Notes: generated by a model from the letters alone, not told the origin. Counted from the stretch's first letter, positions 17,949 through 27,354 are shown. The stretch: DNA of 64,000 nucleotides from G965276765 sp965276825 (GCA_965276825.1 OZ255630.1:3720001-3784000), one strand, 5' to 3'. Numbers and translations: made by a program.

Positions 17949-18740
17949 TCAGCGGCCCTTCCACTCCGGCGCCCGCTTCTCGGCGAAGGCCCTCGGTCCC
18001 TCGACGAAGTCCTGGGAGGAGAAGAGCCGATGCAGTCGCCCCGAGTCCTGGTCGGCCTGCATCGCCTCCTCGAAGGGCAGCCCGAGCCCGGCGCCCACCG
18101 CCTGCTTGGTGATCCGCAGGCTGACCGGGGAGCAGCGCAACATGTCGGCGGCCCACCGCTGCGCCGTGGCCATCAGATCCGCCAGCGGCACGACCTCGTT
18201 GGCCACCCCCAGGCGGTGGGCCTCGGTGGCGTCGATCTGGTGGCCGGTCAGCATCATCCCCATGGCCACCTTGAGTGGCACGTGCTGGGGCAGGCGATGG
18301 AGGCCGCCGGCCGCAGCCACGAACCCGACGAGCGGCTCGGGAAGGGCGAAGCGGGCGTGGTCGGCGGCGATGATCACGTCACAGGCCAGGGCCAGCTCGA
18401 AGCCGCCGCCCATGGCGAACCCGTTGACCGCGGCGACGATCGGCTTGTCGCACTCGAAGCCGCTGGTGATCCCCCCGAACGGGACGTGGCGCGCCGGGGG
18501 CCCGCCGCCCTCGCGGGTACGGGCCGCGGTCGCCTTGAGGTCGTTGCCGGCGGAGAAGGCCCGCTCGCCGCTTCCGGTCAGGATGGCCACCCACGCGTCG
18601 GCGTCGGCCTGGAACGCGGCGAAGGCGTCGGCCATCTCCTCGTTGGCCTCGGCGTGCAGTGCGTTGAGGACCTCCGGTCGGTCGATGGTGACGTAGGCGA
18701 TCCGGTCCTCGACGCGGTACGTGATGTGCTGGTAGCTCAT
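17949..18740 (-). CDS. Enoyl-CoA hydratase/isomerase family protein
   Basis: A 263-residue crotonase-fold protein. The oxyanion-hole segments are FSAGNDLKA near residue 65 and AAVNGFAMGGGFELALACD near residue 105; the usual second catalytic Glu position reads ARFALPEPLVGFVAAAGGLHRLP, with E at 'LPEPLVG'. Overall it resembles CaiD-like carnitinyl-CoA dehydratases as much as fatty-acid hydratases. It directly follows the SDR gene with no gap, in the operon headed by promoter box E. Confidence 0.88.
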   Translation of the reverse strand: MSYQHITYRVEDRIAYVTIDRPEVLNALHAEANEEMADAFAAFQADADAWVAILTGSGERAFSAGNDLKATAARTREGGGPPARHVPFGGITSGFECDKPIVAAVNGFAMGGGFELALACDVIIAADHARFALPEPLVGFVAAAGGLHRLPQHVPLKVAMGMMLTGHQIDATEAHRLGVANEVVPLADLMATAQRWAADMLRCSPVSLRITKQAVGAGLGLPFEEAMQADQDSGRLHRLFSSQDFVEGPRAFAEKRAPEWKGR

Positions 18741-19667
18741 CTAGGCGTCGGCCGGAACCTGGCCGCTGGTGTCGGCGTTGGCCCGGGCCGACGCCACGAG
18801 CTCGGGGATGACCGATCCGAGCTCGGCGGGCTCCCAGCGCGCGCCCTTGTCGACCTCGGGCCCGGCGATCCATCCCTCGGCCACGCTGATGTGGCCGCCG
18901 CGGACGTTGAAGACCCGACCGGTGACCTTGGCGGACTCCGGGCTGCCGAGCCACACCACCAGCGGTGCGATGTTGTCCGCGTGGGCGGGGTCCCACTCGC
19001 CCGGGTCGACCACCTTGCGATCCTCGGCCGGCCGCAGGTTCTCCGTCATCCGGGTGAGGGCCCCCGGGGCGATGGCGTTGACGGTGACCCCGTAACGGGC
19101 CAGCTCCTGGGACGCGATGACGGTGAACGCGGCGATGCCGGCCTTTGCCGCGCCGTAGTTGGTCTGACCGACGTTCCCGTAGATCCCCGACGACGAGCTG
19201 GTGTTGATGATCCTGGCGTCGTTGTCGTCGCCCGCCTTGGACCGCTCCCGCCAGTAGGTGGCGGCGATCTGGGCGGGGACGAACGTCCCTCGCAGGTGGA
19301 CCCGGATGACCGCGTCCCACTCGTCGACGGTCATGTTGACGAGCATCCGGTCCCGCAGGATCCCCGCGTTGTTGACCAGCACGTCGAGCCTGCCGAACTG
19401 CTCGACGGCGGTGCGGATCAACCGTTGGCCCCCCTCCCAGTCGGAGACGTCGTCGCCGTTGACCACCGCCTCGCCGCCGGCCGCCCGGATGGCGTCGACC
19501 ACCTCACCGGCCGGCCCGTCGGACGACCCCTTGCCGTTGACGTCGGCGCCGATGTCGTTGACGACGACCTTGGCCCCCTCCCTGGCGAACGCCAAGGCGT
19601 GCCCGCGGCCGATCCCCCCTCCGGCGCCGGTGACGACGACGACCCTTCCTTCACAGATCCCGGTCAA
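18741..19667 (-). CDS. SDR, multifunctional-enzyme-2-like 3-hydroxyacyl-CoA dehydrogenase
   Basis: A 308-residue SDR starting at TTG 19667, with AGAGGG-type ribosome site six bases upstream. The motifs VTGAGGGIGRGHALAFAREGAKVVVND and LVNNAGILRDR, with the catalytic S-(x)n-NYGAAK, are those of the (3R)-hydroxyacyl-CoA dehydrogenase domain of peroxisomal MFE-2. It heads the SDR-hydratase-thioesterase operon and is divergent from the PhyH operon. The expected role is NAD-dependent oxidation of a 3-hydroxyacyl-CoA. Confidence 0.86.
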   Translation of the reverse strand: MTGICEGRVVVVTGAGGGIGRGHALAFAREGAKVVVNDIGADVNGKGSSDGPAGEVVDAIRAAGGEAVVNGDDVSDWEGGQRLIRTAVEQFGRLDVLVNNAGILRDRMLVNMTVDEWDAVIRVHLRGTFVPAQIAATYWRERSKAGDDNDARIINTSSSSGIYGNVGQTNYGAAKAGIAAFTVIASQELARYGVTVNAIAPGALTRMTENLRPAEDRKVVDPGEWDPAHADNIAPLVVWLGSPESAKVTGRVFNVRGGHISVAEGWIAGPEVDKGARWEPAELGSVIPELVASARANADTSGQVPADA

Positions 19668-19716
19668 CGAAACCCTCTTCCCCTCGTGGCGGCGCCCGAC
19701 GACAGGCGCCAGGTAG

Positions 19717-19761
19717 AACCTACGGGCCGCCGTCCCGGCCAGCCAGTAGTGAATCCCTTAT
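19717..19761 (-). promoter_or_regulatory. Promoter with palindromic box E for the SDR-hydratase-thioesterase operon
   Basis: Read on the minus strand, the box ATAAGGGATTCACTACTGG runs from 19761 to 19743, and a -10-like TAGGTT lies at 19722-19717, exactly 39 bases from box start to -10 start. The SDR start codon at 19667 follows about 40 bases later. The box matches four others in the window in both sequence and spacing. Confidence 0.7.
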
Positions 19762-19803
19762 TCGTCCCCGTGCCGGCGCTCGCCGCCGGCGAGACGGTGT
19801 TTG

Positions 19804-19848
19804 TAGGGTGTTCCCCACTGTCGTGGCGGTCGAACCGCTCCCATCATG
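19804..19848 (+). promoter_or_regulatory. Promoter with palindromic box C for the PhyH-CoA-transferase operon
   Basis: GTAGGGTGTTCCCCACTGT at 19804-19822 is followed 39 bases from its start by CATCAT at 19843-19848 as the -10. The PhyH ATG at 19882 follows with GGGGGAGG upstream as ribosome site. Box C and box E share this intergenic region but serve opposite strands. Confidence 0.68.
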
Positions 19849-19881
19849 GGCGGGTAGAACGTCGGGCACGGGGGAGGCACC

Positions 19882-20700
19882 ATGGACAACGGCGGGGCGA
19901 CGAGTGCGATCGACGTGGACCTGCCTTCGGCCCTCGGCTCGTTCGCCAGGGACGGCTACTGCGTCATCGAGGACGTGTTGCAGCCCGACGAGCTGGCTGG
20001 CGTGCGTGACCAGCTGATCGAGGTGGCGCAGCGCGAGCGCCAGGCTGGCATCGAGGCGTCGCGCGAGGAGGGACCGCACAACCAGCGGGTCTACGCCCTC
20101 ACCCACAAGGGTGACCGGTTCATCTGGTTGCTGGAGCACCCGGTGCTCTGGGCCTTCATGTCGGAGGTGCTCGGCCCGGACTTCCTGCTCTCGAGCATCA
20201 CCGCCAACATCGCCGGGCCTGGCGGCGGGGCCATGTACCTGCATCCTGACCAGATCTACGTGCCGCCGCCGTGGCCGCCGTACCCGCTCGTGGCCAACAT
20301 GATGTGGATGCTCGACGACTTCACGGTGGCCAACGGGGCGACGCGCGTCGTGCCCGGCTCCCACCTCCGCTTCGCGGGCGGCGACGTCGACCAGGATCAG
20401 GCCGGCGACGCCGTGGCCGCCACCGGGCGGGCCGGGTCGGTGCTGTGCTTCGACGGGCGGCTGTTGCACCAGACCGGCCCCAACACCACCGAGGGGGAGC
20501 TCCGGCGGGGCATCCTGACCTACTGCTGCCGCCCGTGGATCCGCCAGCAGGAGAACGCGTCGGTCTCGGTGCCCGAGTCGATGCAGGTGACGCTGTCGGA
20601 TCGCCTCCGCCAGCTCATCGGCCTCCAGATGTGGGCCGGGCTCGGCAGCGTGGACGGCCCGCGCCAGCGAGGTCTGCCCGAGCGCGTCCACCACGGGTGA
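19882..20700 (+). CDS. Phytanoyl-CoA dioxygenase (PhyH) family oxygenase
   Basis: A 272-residue Fe(II)/2-oxoglutarate dioxygenase-like protein. The iron ligands are visible as H121-x-D123 (LHPDQ) and H196 (LLHQTG), with R208/R209 available to bind 2-oxoglutarate. The N-terminal FARDGYCVIEDVLQPDEL is a family hallmark. The usual reaction is hydroxylation of an activated or free acid, amine or alcohol next to a functional group. It opens the operon under box C and overlaps the CoA-transferase gene by one base. A second, diverged PhyH protein lies at 55607. Confidence 0.88.
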   Translation: MDNGGATSAIDVDLPSALGSFARDGYCVIEDVLQPDELAGVRDQLIEVAQRERQAGIEASREEGPHNQRVYALTHKGDRFIWLLEHPVLWAFMSEVLGPDFLLSSITANIAGPGGGAMYLHPDQIYVPPPWPPYPLVANMMWMLDDFTVANGATRVVPGSHLRFAGGDVDQDQAGDAVAATGRAGSVLCFDGRLLHQTGPNTTEGELRRGILTYCCRPWIRQQENASVSVPESMQVTLSDRLRQLIGLQMWAGLGSVDGPRQRGLPERVHHG

Positions 20701-21923
20701 TGGCCAGGTCGAGCGGTGAAGGCGCGAGCCGCGCCAGGCCGGCCCTGGCCGGCATCCGGGTGGTGGAGCTCGGCCACGCCGTCTCGGCACCGCACTGCGC
20801 CCAGCTCCTGGCGGACCAGGGCGCGGACGTCATACGGGTCGAGCCGCCAGGGGGCGATCGCACGCGGGGTGCGCTCCCGGTGCTCGAGGGGGACAGCTTC
20901 TACTTCGCCTCCCACAACCGGGCCAAGCGCAGCATCATCGTGGACCTCAAGGCGCCGGCCGGGCGGGAGGCCTTCCTGCGGCTGGCCGACACCTCCGACG
21001 TGATCGTCACCAACTACAGCGCCGGGGTGCCCGACCGGCTGGGCATCGGCTACGACGACCTGCGGGCGCGGCGCGAGGGCATCGTCTTCGTGCACATCAC
21101 CGGCTTCGGCGCGGACGGCCCGTATCGGGATCGGGGCGCGTACGACGGGATCATCCAGGCGATGAGCGGGGTGCCGTCGCTGACCGGCCAGGCCGGTGGC
21201 GAGCCGGTCTTCGTCGGTGCCTTCGTCGCCGACCACATCGCCGCGACGCAAGCCGCCCTCGGAGCGATGTTCGCCCTGCAACGACGGGCGATCACGGGCC
21301 GTGGCGACTTCGTGTCGGTCAGCATGCTGGAGGGCTATCTCAGCACGCTGGCCCATCACGTGGGGGCGGCCCTGGACGCGGGCCAGGCCCCGTCCGCCAA
21401 CGGCAACCAGGTGCAGACCGCGTTCGCCAACACGTTCCGCGCCGCCGACGGCTGGGTCTACGCCGCGCCGCTGGCGCCACGGGCGTGGGAGGGGTTCTGC
21501 CAGGCCATCGACGCCCCGGACTGGCTGCGCGACGCCGATCGACGGTGGACCATCCAGGAGGGCCGCCTCGACGCCGAGAAGGTCGTGGAGGAGTGGACCC
21601 GGATCCGCAGCCGCCACGAGATCGTCGAGCGGCTGTCCGCCGCCGGCGTGCCCTGCGGCCCGGTCAACGAGGTGGCCGAGGCCGTCACCCAACCGGCCCT
21701 GGAGGGTCGCGGCGCCATCGTCACCGTGCGGCTGCCCAGCGGTCGGCGGGTGTCGGTGCCGGGTCCCGAGGTCCGCCTCGGGACCTCCACGGGAGGTCCG
21801 CAACCGGAGCAGGCCGTGCCGGGTCCCGGCGAGCACACGCGAGAGGTGCTCGCCGGTCTCGGGTACACCGACGACGACCTCGCCGCACTGGCGTCGAGCG
21901 GCGTCATCGAGACAGCACCATGA
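20700..21923 (+). CDS. CaiB/BaiF-family CoA-transferase (class III), single domain
   Basis: A 407-residue enzyme from ATG 20700 (GTG at 20697 is possible). The start LAGIRVVELGHAVSAPHCAQLLADQGADVIRVEPPGGD is the family signature, and D178 in FVADHIAATQ is in the position of the catalytic Asp that forms the acyl anhydride and aspartyl-CoA. It should move CoA between carboxylic acids, activating the pathway substrate without ATP. It overlaps the PhyH stop by one base and precedes a thiolase. Confidence 0.9.
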   Translation: MARSSGEGASRARPALAGIRVVELGHAVSAPHCAQLLADQGADVIRVEPPGGDRTRGALPVLEGDSFYFASHNRAKRSIIVDLKAPAGREAFLRLADTSDVIVTNYSAGVPDRLGIGYDDLRARREGIVFVHITGFGADGPYRDRGAYDGIIQAMSGVPSLTGQAGGEPVFVGAFVADHIAATQAALGAMFALQRRAITGRGDFVSVSMLEGYLSTLAHHVGAALDAGQAPSANGNQVQTAFANTFRAADGWVYAAPLAPRAWEGFCQAIDAPDWLRDADRRWTIQEGRLDAEKVVEEWTRIRSRHEIVERLSAAGVPCGPVNEVAEAVTQPALEGRGAIVTVRLPSGRRVSVPGPEVRLGTSTGGPQPEQAVPGPGEHTREVLAGLGYTDDDLAALASSGVIETAP

Positions 21924-21954
21924 CGACGACAGCGCCATGACAAGGAGATCCCCA

Positions 21955-23151
21955 ATGCCCGAAGCCGTGATCGTTGCCACCGCCCGCACCCCGATCGGGC
22001 GGGCCCACAAGGGCTCGCTGACCGAGTGCCGACCCGATGACCTCGGGTCGCTGGCCGTGCGGGCGGCCCTCGAGAAGGTGCCGCAGCTCTCCCCCGGCGA
22101 CATCGACGACCTGGTGGTCGGCTGCGCCCAACCGCACGGCGAGCAGGGCAACAACCTGGCTCGCGTCGTGGCCATCCTCGCCGGCCTGCCCGACGTCCCC
22201 GGCGTGACCGTCAACCGCTTCTGCTCCTCCTCCCTGCAGTCGATCCGCATGGGCGCGCACGCCGTCCGCGCCGGCGAGGGCGATGCCTTCGTCTGCGCCG
22301 GAGTCGAGACGGTCAGCCGCTACCTGCCCGGCGAGATCCCGGCCCACAACCCGCTGTTCGCCGACGCCGAGGCCACCACGCAGAAGCGGACCGGTGGCGC
22401 CGCATCGTGGGAGCCGTCGCCCGGCCTGGCGGACATCTACATCGCCATGGGTCAGACGGCCGAGAACGTCCGCCTGTCCGAAGGCGTGACCCGCGCCGAG
22501 ATGGACGAGTTTGCCGCCCTGTCGCAGAGCCGGGCCATCGAGTCGCAGCACAACGGCTTCTTCGAGCGGGAGATCACGCCGGTGACGACACCGTCGGGCC
22601 AGACGGTCGCCAAGGACGACAGCCCGCGCGAGGGCACCACGGTCGAGGTGCTGGCGGGCCTGAAGCCGGCCTTCCGGCCCGACGGAGAGGTGACCGCGGG
22701 GAACTCGTGCCCGCTCAACGACGGGGCGGCCGCGGTGATCGTCATGAGCGACACCAAGGCCGCCGACCTGGGCATCACCCCCATCGCCCGGATCGTGGCG
22801 TCAGGGGTCACGGGCCTCAACCCCGAGATCATGGGCCTCGGGCCGGTTGGAGCGTGCCGCCAGGCGCTGCGGCGGGCCGGCATGACGATCGACGACGTGG
22901 ACCTGGTCGAGATCAACGAGGCCTTCGCCGCGCAGGTCATCCCCTCCGCCCGGCACCTCGGCATCCCGTGGGAGAAGCTCAACGTCAACGGTGGGGGCAT
23001 CGCCCTCGGCCACCCCTTCGGGATGACGGGCGCCCGCATCATGACCACGCTGCTCAACGGGCTGGAGGACGCCAACAAGAGCATCGGGCTCGAGTCCATG
23101 TGCGTCGGCGGCGGTCAGGGGATGGCCATGGTCGTCGAGCGCCTCAACTGA
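21955..23151 (+). CDS. Acetyl-CoA C-acyltransferase (thiolase)
   Basis: A 398-residue thiolase with the acylated Cys at C90 (RFCSSSLQ), the GHPFGMTGAR His motif near residue 350 and the C-terminal Cys in SMCVGGGQGMA near residue 384. It cleaves a 3-oxoacyl-CoA with CoA, or runs the reverse condensation. The start ATG at 21955 has AAGGAGAT ten bases upstream. Length and motifs are complete, so it should be active. It lies between two CoA-transferase genes. Confidence 0.93.
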   Translation: MPEAVIVATARTPIGRAHKGSLTECRPDDLGSLAVRAALEKVPQLSPGDIDDLVVGCAQPHGEQGNNLARVVAILAGLPDVPGVTVNRFCSSSLQSIRMGAHAVRAGEGDAFVCAGVETVSRYLPGEIPAHNPLFADAEATTQKRTGGAASWEPSPGLADIYIAMGQTAENVRLSEGVTRAEMDEFAALSQSRAIESQHNGFFEREITPVTTPSGQTVAKDDSPREGTTVEVLAGLKPAFRPDGEVTAGNSCPLNDGAAAVIVMSDTKAADLGITPIARIVASGVTGLNPEIMGLGPVGACRQALRRAGMTIDDVDLVEINEAFAAQVIPSARHLGIPWEKLNVNGGGIALGHPFGMTGARIMTTLLNGLEDANKSIGLESMCVGGGQGMAMVVERLN

Positions 23152-23152
23152 G

Positions 23153-25492
23153 GTGACGGATCGAGCGACGTCTCCTCCGCCGGCCGGCGGTGCCCTCACC
23201 GGCCTGCGGGTGCTCGACCTGACCAGCGGGCTGGCGGGCCCGGTCGCCGGCATGCTGCTCGGTGACCTCGACGCGGACGTGGTCAAGGTCCACCGGCCCG
23301 GGACCGGACCTTCGAGCGCGGCGCCCGGTCTGCACATGTGGGACCGCAACAAGACCGGGGTGGTGCTCGACCCGTCCCGACCCGGTGCCGTGGACGCCCT
23401 CGACCAGCTGGTGCGGACCGCCGACGTCGTCCTGGTCGGCACCACCGACGACGTGGCCGGCCACGACGCGCTGGTCAGCCGCGACCTCGCCGCCGGTCAG
23501 CCGGCGGTCTGGGTGGTGATGCCCCCCTACCTGCTCGGCCAGACACCGTGGGCGGGGGGAGAGGAGTCCGGCGAGCTGCTGTTCTCCTATCTCGGTCACG
23601 CCTGGAGCCAGGGCTCCTACGACGACGTCCCAATCGACTGTGTCTACCCGTTGGCGCTGTACATGCAGGGCATCTGGGCGGCCACGACGGCCGTGGCCCT
23701 CTGTGCCGGCGCGCAACGGGGTCGGGGGTCGGGACGCACCGCCGTCGTCGGGGGAGCCCACGGTGGGGTGCTGGCCTCGCCCGGCGGCTTCGCCGCCGGG
23801 CGCGACGAGCCCCACGTCCACCGGCCCGGCGGTCCGGGAGGGACCCTGCCCAACTACCGGTGCTACCGCTGCGCCGATGGCGCCTGGCTGTTCTTCGGAG
23901 CGTTCACGACGGCGTTCATCCAGCGCGGGTTCGCGGCCATCGGTGCCGGGTCCCTGCTGGCCGACCCCCGGATCGACCACGAGCCCGGCCGGCTCCGCCT
24001 GCCGGAAAACTACGGGTGGGCCACCCACGAGCTCGAGGCCCTGTTCGTCGAGCGGCCCTGCGCGGAGTGGGTGGAGGTGCTGGAGGCGGCCGACGTGCCG
24101 GTCGCGGCGATGGGAGAGACCGCCGACTGGTTGGACCACGAGCAGGTCGAGGCCATGGGCCTGCGCAGCGAGCTGCGCAACGATGCCGGGGAGGACATCG
24201 TGATGCCCGGCCCGCTCATCAGCCTCTCGGCGACGCCCGCTCGCGTCCTTGGTCCGGCTTCGACGCGCCCGGTGCCGATCGCCGATGTGCGGGCCCGCTG
24301 GCCGGCCAGGGCACAGGGAGCAGGAGGCGCGGCGGAGGCGACCGAGCGGCCCTTCGGCGGGATGCGGGTCCTCGACCTGGGCACGATCATCGCCGGTCCC
24401 TATGCGGCCACCCTGCTCGGCGAGCTCGGCGCCGAGGTGGTCAAGGTCGAGCGTCCCCCGTCGGGTGACGAGTTCCGGGTGGCCCACGGCGGGCGCGGCG
24501 GCGTCGGCTTCTCGGTCTTCAACCGTGACCAGCGCAGCGTCATGATCGATCTGACCCGCCCGCAGGGACGAGACACGTTCATGACGCTGGTGGCGCACAG
24601 CGACGTGGTGGTCGAAAACTACCGACCTGGGGTACCCGAGCGTCTCGGCATCTCCCATCGGGAGCTGGCCGCCGCCAACCCCCTCGTGACCAGCCTGTCG
24701 ATCAGCGCCTTCGGGGGGAAGGGTGCGCTCGGCCACCGGCCCGGCTTCGATCCTGTCGTCCAGGCCCTGAGCGGCATCATGCGCTCGCAGGGCGGCCCCG
24801 ACGAGGCGGACAGCCCGGCGTTCCTGACCGTCCCGATCAACGACATCCTCGCGTCGGGGCTCGGCGTCCTGGGCGTGTGCGCCTCGCTCTTCGCCCGACC
24901 GACCATCGGGCGCGGTCAGCACGTGGACGTCACCCTCTGCGCCTCCTCCTGCCTGCTCCAGTCCGAGTACCTCGTCCGGGTGCCAGGTCGCCAGGTGGGG
25001 CGCCTCGGCGGGCGCGACTTCGCCGGTCCCGATCCGCTCCGGCACCTGTACCAGGCGGCGGACGGTTGGGTGCACCTGGCCGGTCGGTGGCCGCAGGACC
25101 GCGACCGGCTGGCTCGAGCCCGCCTGCCCGGCGGCGGATCCGACGAGCTCGCCCTGGCGCTCGCCGAGCTGGGGGTGGACGAGGCGGTCGGCCGCTTGGC
25201 CGCGGTGGGCATCCCCGCCGTCGCCGCTCGCCAAGCCCGCCAGCTGGTCGACGACGACCAGCTGCTCGACAGCGGGCTGCTGTGCGTGACCGAAGGGGAC
25301 CGGACCTCGGTCGTCCGGGTGGGCCCGGGTCGCTGGTTGGCCGTGCCTGGCCTCCCGCAGCCGACGCCGGGAGAGGCGCCGCTGGCCGGGGAGCATGCCC
25401 GTGCGGTGCTCCTCGACGTGGGCATGGACCCCGACCGGTTCGACGCCCTCACTTCGGATGGTGTCGTGCAGGGCTTCCCGGCCGCGGTGTGA
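23153..25492 (+). CDS. Fused two-domain CaiB/BaiF CoA-transferase
   Basis: A 779-residue protein made of two class III CoA-transferase domains, about residues 10-380 and 400-775. Each begins with its own [LM]RVLDL motif. The second domain keeps the catalytic Asp at D564 (VPINDILASG). In the first domain the aligned stretch is VYPLALYMQG, with no acidic residue, so that half is probably structural. Single-domain family members are interlocked homodimers; this fusion could be a tethered dimer with one active site. GTG at 23153 follows the thiolase stop by one base. A similar fusion lies at 56656. Confidence 0.86.
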   Translation: MTDRATSPPPAGGALTGLRVLDLTSGLAGPVAGMLLGDLDADVVKVHRPGTGPSSAAPGLHMWDRNKTGVVLDPSRPGAVDALDQLVRTADVVLVGTTDDVAGHDALVSRDLAAGQPAVWVVMPPYLLGQTPWAGGEESGELLFSYLGHAWSQGSYDDVPIDCVYPLALYMQGIWAATTAVALCAGAQRGRGSGRTAVVGGAHGGVLASPGGFAAGRDEPHVHRPGGPGGTLPNYRCYRCADGAWLFFGAFTTAFIQRGFAAIGAGSLLADPRIDHEPGRLRLPENYGWATHELEALFVERPCAEWVEVLEAADVPVAAMGETADWLDHEQVEAMGLRSELRNDAGEDIVMPGPLISLSATPARVLGPASTRPVPIADVRARWPARAQGAGGAAEATERPFGGMRVLDLGTIIAGPYAATLLGELGAEVVKVERPPSGDEFRVAHGGRGGVGFSVFNRDQRSVMIDLTRPQGRDTFMTLVAHSDVVVENYRPGVPERLGISHRELAAANPLVTSLSISAFGGKGALGHRPGFDPVVQALSGIMRSQGGPDEADSPAFLTVPINDILASGLGVLGVCASLFARPTIGRGQHVDVTLCASSCLLQSEYLVRVPGRQVGRLGGRDFAGPDPLRHLYQAADGWVHLAGRWPQDRDRLARARLPGGGSDELALALAELGVDEAVGRLAAVGIPAVAARQARQLVDDDQLLDSGLLCVTEGDRTSVVRVGPGRWLAVPGLPQPTPGEAPLAGEHARAVLLDVGMDPDRFDALTSDGVVQGFPAAV

Positions 25493-25524
25493 GCAGAGAT
25501 CGTGTGAGAAAGAAGGCTCAGCGG

Positions 25525-26400
25525 ATGTCGGAGATCGTCAAGGACGGCTTGTACTTCGGCGAGGCGCCCCGTTGGCGCGACGGCCGCCTGTGGTACTCGG
25601 ACTTCTTCGCCCGATCGGTGCACGCCCTCACCCCCGGCGGTGACGACGAGGTGGTCGTCGAGCTCGACGACGAGCCCTCCGGGCTCGGATGGCTGCCCGA
25701 CGGGCGCTTGCTCGTGGTGGCCATGCGATCGCACCGGCTCCTCGCCGTGGACGCAGCCGGGGTGCCGGAGCCCTACGCCGACGTCTCGCCTTTCGCCGCC
25801 CACCGCTCCAACGACCTCCTGGTGAGCGACAGCGGGCAGGCGTACATCGGCAACTTCGGGTTCGACGACGAGGCCTACCGGCGCCACGGCGGGCCGGTGC
25901 CTACGAGCCTGACCCGGGTCGACCCGGCAGGGACTGTATCCGAGGCGGCCAGCGACCTCCTGTTCCCCAACGGCATGGTGACGACCCAGGAGGGCCGCAC
26001 CCTCGTGGTCGCCGAAACCTACGCGTCCCGCTTGACGGCCTTCTCGGTGGCCGCCGACGGAAGCCTCTCGGGGCGACGGGTCTGGGCCGACCTGTCCGGA
26101 TCGGTGCCCTATCCGGACGGCATCTGCGTGGACGCCGACGACGCCGTGTGGGTGGCCAGCGCATCGCAGCCGCGCTGCGTCCGGGTGGCCGAGGGCGGCG
26201 AGGTGCTCCAGGTGGCCGCCTTCAGCCAAAACTGCTTCGCCTGCGCGCTCGGCGACGACGATGGCACGACGCTGTACGCCATGACCGCTCCCACGTCGGA
26301 GCCGACGGTGGCCTCGGCGGCCAGGAAGGGCCGCATCGAGGCGGTCGCGGTGTCGGTGCCCGGGCAGGCCTCTGACCGACACGAGGGGCGACGAACATAG
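25525..26400 (+). CDS. SMP-30/gluconolactonase-family protein
   Basis: A 291-residue six-bladed propeller of the SMP-30/gluconolactonase/LRE group. The metal ligands expected in the family are visible as E in YFGEAPRW near residue 12, N in LFPNGM near residue 150 and D in YPDGICVD near residue 198. The likely reaction is lactone hydrolysis using Ca or Zn. Start ATG at 25525 has AGAAGG upstream. Its stop codon lies inside promoter box D of the next operon, so read-through transcription would cross that control site. Confidence 0.88.
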   Translation: MSEIVKDGLYFGEAPRWRDGRLWYSDFFARSVHALTPGGDDEVVVELDDEPSGLGWLPDGRLLVVAMRSHRLLAVDAAGVPEPYADVSPFAAHRSNDLLVSDSGQAYIGNFGFDDEAYRRHGGPVPTSLTRVDPAGTVSEAASDLLFPNGMVTTQEGRTLVVAETYASRLTAFSVAADGSLSGRRVWADLSGSVPYPDGICVDADDAVWVASASQPRCVRVAEGGEVLQVAAFSQNCFACALGDDDGTTLYAMTAPTSEPTVASAARKGRIEAVAVSVPGQASDRHEGRRT

Positions 26401-26441
26401 GGAACCCACTACTGGACCAGCCAGCAGACCGTTCGTAGCCT
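26397..26441 (+). promoter_or_regulatory. Promoter with palindromic box D for the third ABC operon
   Basis: ATAGGGAACCCACTACTGG at 26397-26415 is followed, 39 bases from box start, by TAGCCT at 26436-26441. The first ABC gene starts at 26459, leaving a leader of about ten bases. The box covers the stop codon of the SMP-30 gene. Confidence 0.72.
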
Positions 26442-26458
26442 GCGGAGAAAGGAAATCG

Positions 26459-27292
26459 GTGGTGGGAAGGGGGGAGTGCGTGCTGGAGAGCAACGGACCG
26501 GTGGTCGCGGGCGAGGACCTGGTCGTGGAGTTTCCCGTCCGTCACGGCCCACCTGTCCGTGCCGTCGAACACGTCAGCTTCGAGCTAGGCCGGGGAGAGA
26601 TCCTCGGCATCGTCGGGGAGTCGGGCTCGGGCAAGTCGACACTCGGACGGGTGGTGGCCGGCTTCCAGCGTCCGACCTCGGGCCGTGCGCGCTTCGCCTC
26701 CGCCCAGGGTGAGCTCGAGGAGCGCTCCCAACGCCGGGCCAACGGCTACCGGGACGTGCAGATGATCTTCCAGGGCTCGGCGACCGCGCTCAACCCGAGA
26801 CTTCCGGTTTGGAAGCTGATCGGCGAGGGCTTCAAGCCGGACGGGACCATGGCGCAGCCGTGGGGGGACCGAGGGAAGGGCCTGAAGGCGCAGGTCGCCG
26901 ACCAGCTCCGTCGGGTCGGGCTGCACGAGAGCTTCGCCGACAAGCGGGCGGCCGAGCTGTCCGGCGGCGAGAAGCAGCGGGTGTCCATCGCCCGGGCCAT
27001 GTCGGCGTCGCCGGTGGCCATCGTGTGCGACGAAGCCGTCTCGGCGTTGGACGTGTCGATACGCGCGGTGGTGCTCAACCTCTTCCAGCGGTTGCGTGAC
27101 GAGACGGGGACGTCGCTGTTCTTCATCTCCCACGACATCTCCGTCGTCGCCCACCTCGCCGACCGGGTCCTGGTGATGCACAACGGCCAGATCGTCGAGA
27201 CGGGCACGGCACGAGAGGTGATCGACGACCCGAAGGACGACTACACCCGGCGGCTGATCGCCTCGGTCCCGAGACTGGAGCGAGCCAGCTGA
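26459..27292 (+). CDS. Peptide-type ABC transporter ATP-binding protein, DppF type
   Basis: A 277-residue ATPase with Walker A GESGSGKST at residues 53-61, Q-loop IFQGSATALNP (Gly in place of Asp or Glu), signature LSGGEKQRV and Walker B IVCDEAVSALDVS, where Ala-Val replaces the usual Pro-Thr. It lacks the C-terminal Cys-rich extension of the other ATPases in the window. The start may be GTG 26459, after AAAGGA, or GTG 26480, after a G-rich site. Unusually it precedes the binding-protein gene. It should pair with the ATPase at 28943. Confidence 0.88.
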   Translation: MVGRGECVLESNGPVVAGEDLVVEFPVRHGPPVRAVEHVSFELGRGEILGIVGESGSGKSTLGRVVAGFQRPTSGRARFASAQGELEERSQRRANGYRDVQMIFQGSATALNPRLPVWKLIGEGFKPDGTMAQPWGDRGKGLKAQVADQLRRVGLHESFADKRAAELSGGEKQRVSIARAMSASPVAIVCDEAVSALDVSIRAVVLNLFQRLRDETGTSLFFISHDISVVAHLADRVLVMHNGQIVETGTAREVIDDPKDDYTRRLIASVPRLERAS

Positions 27293-27354
27293 ACGATGAC
27301 CGGCGGGGATCGTCCAGGCAGTTTTTCGAGATCGACAGAAAGTACGGGGGGAAC

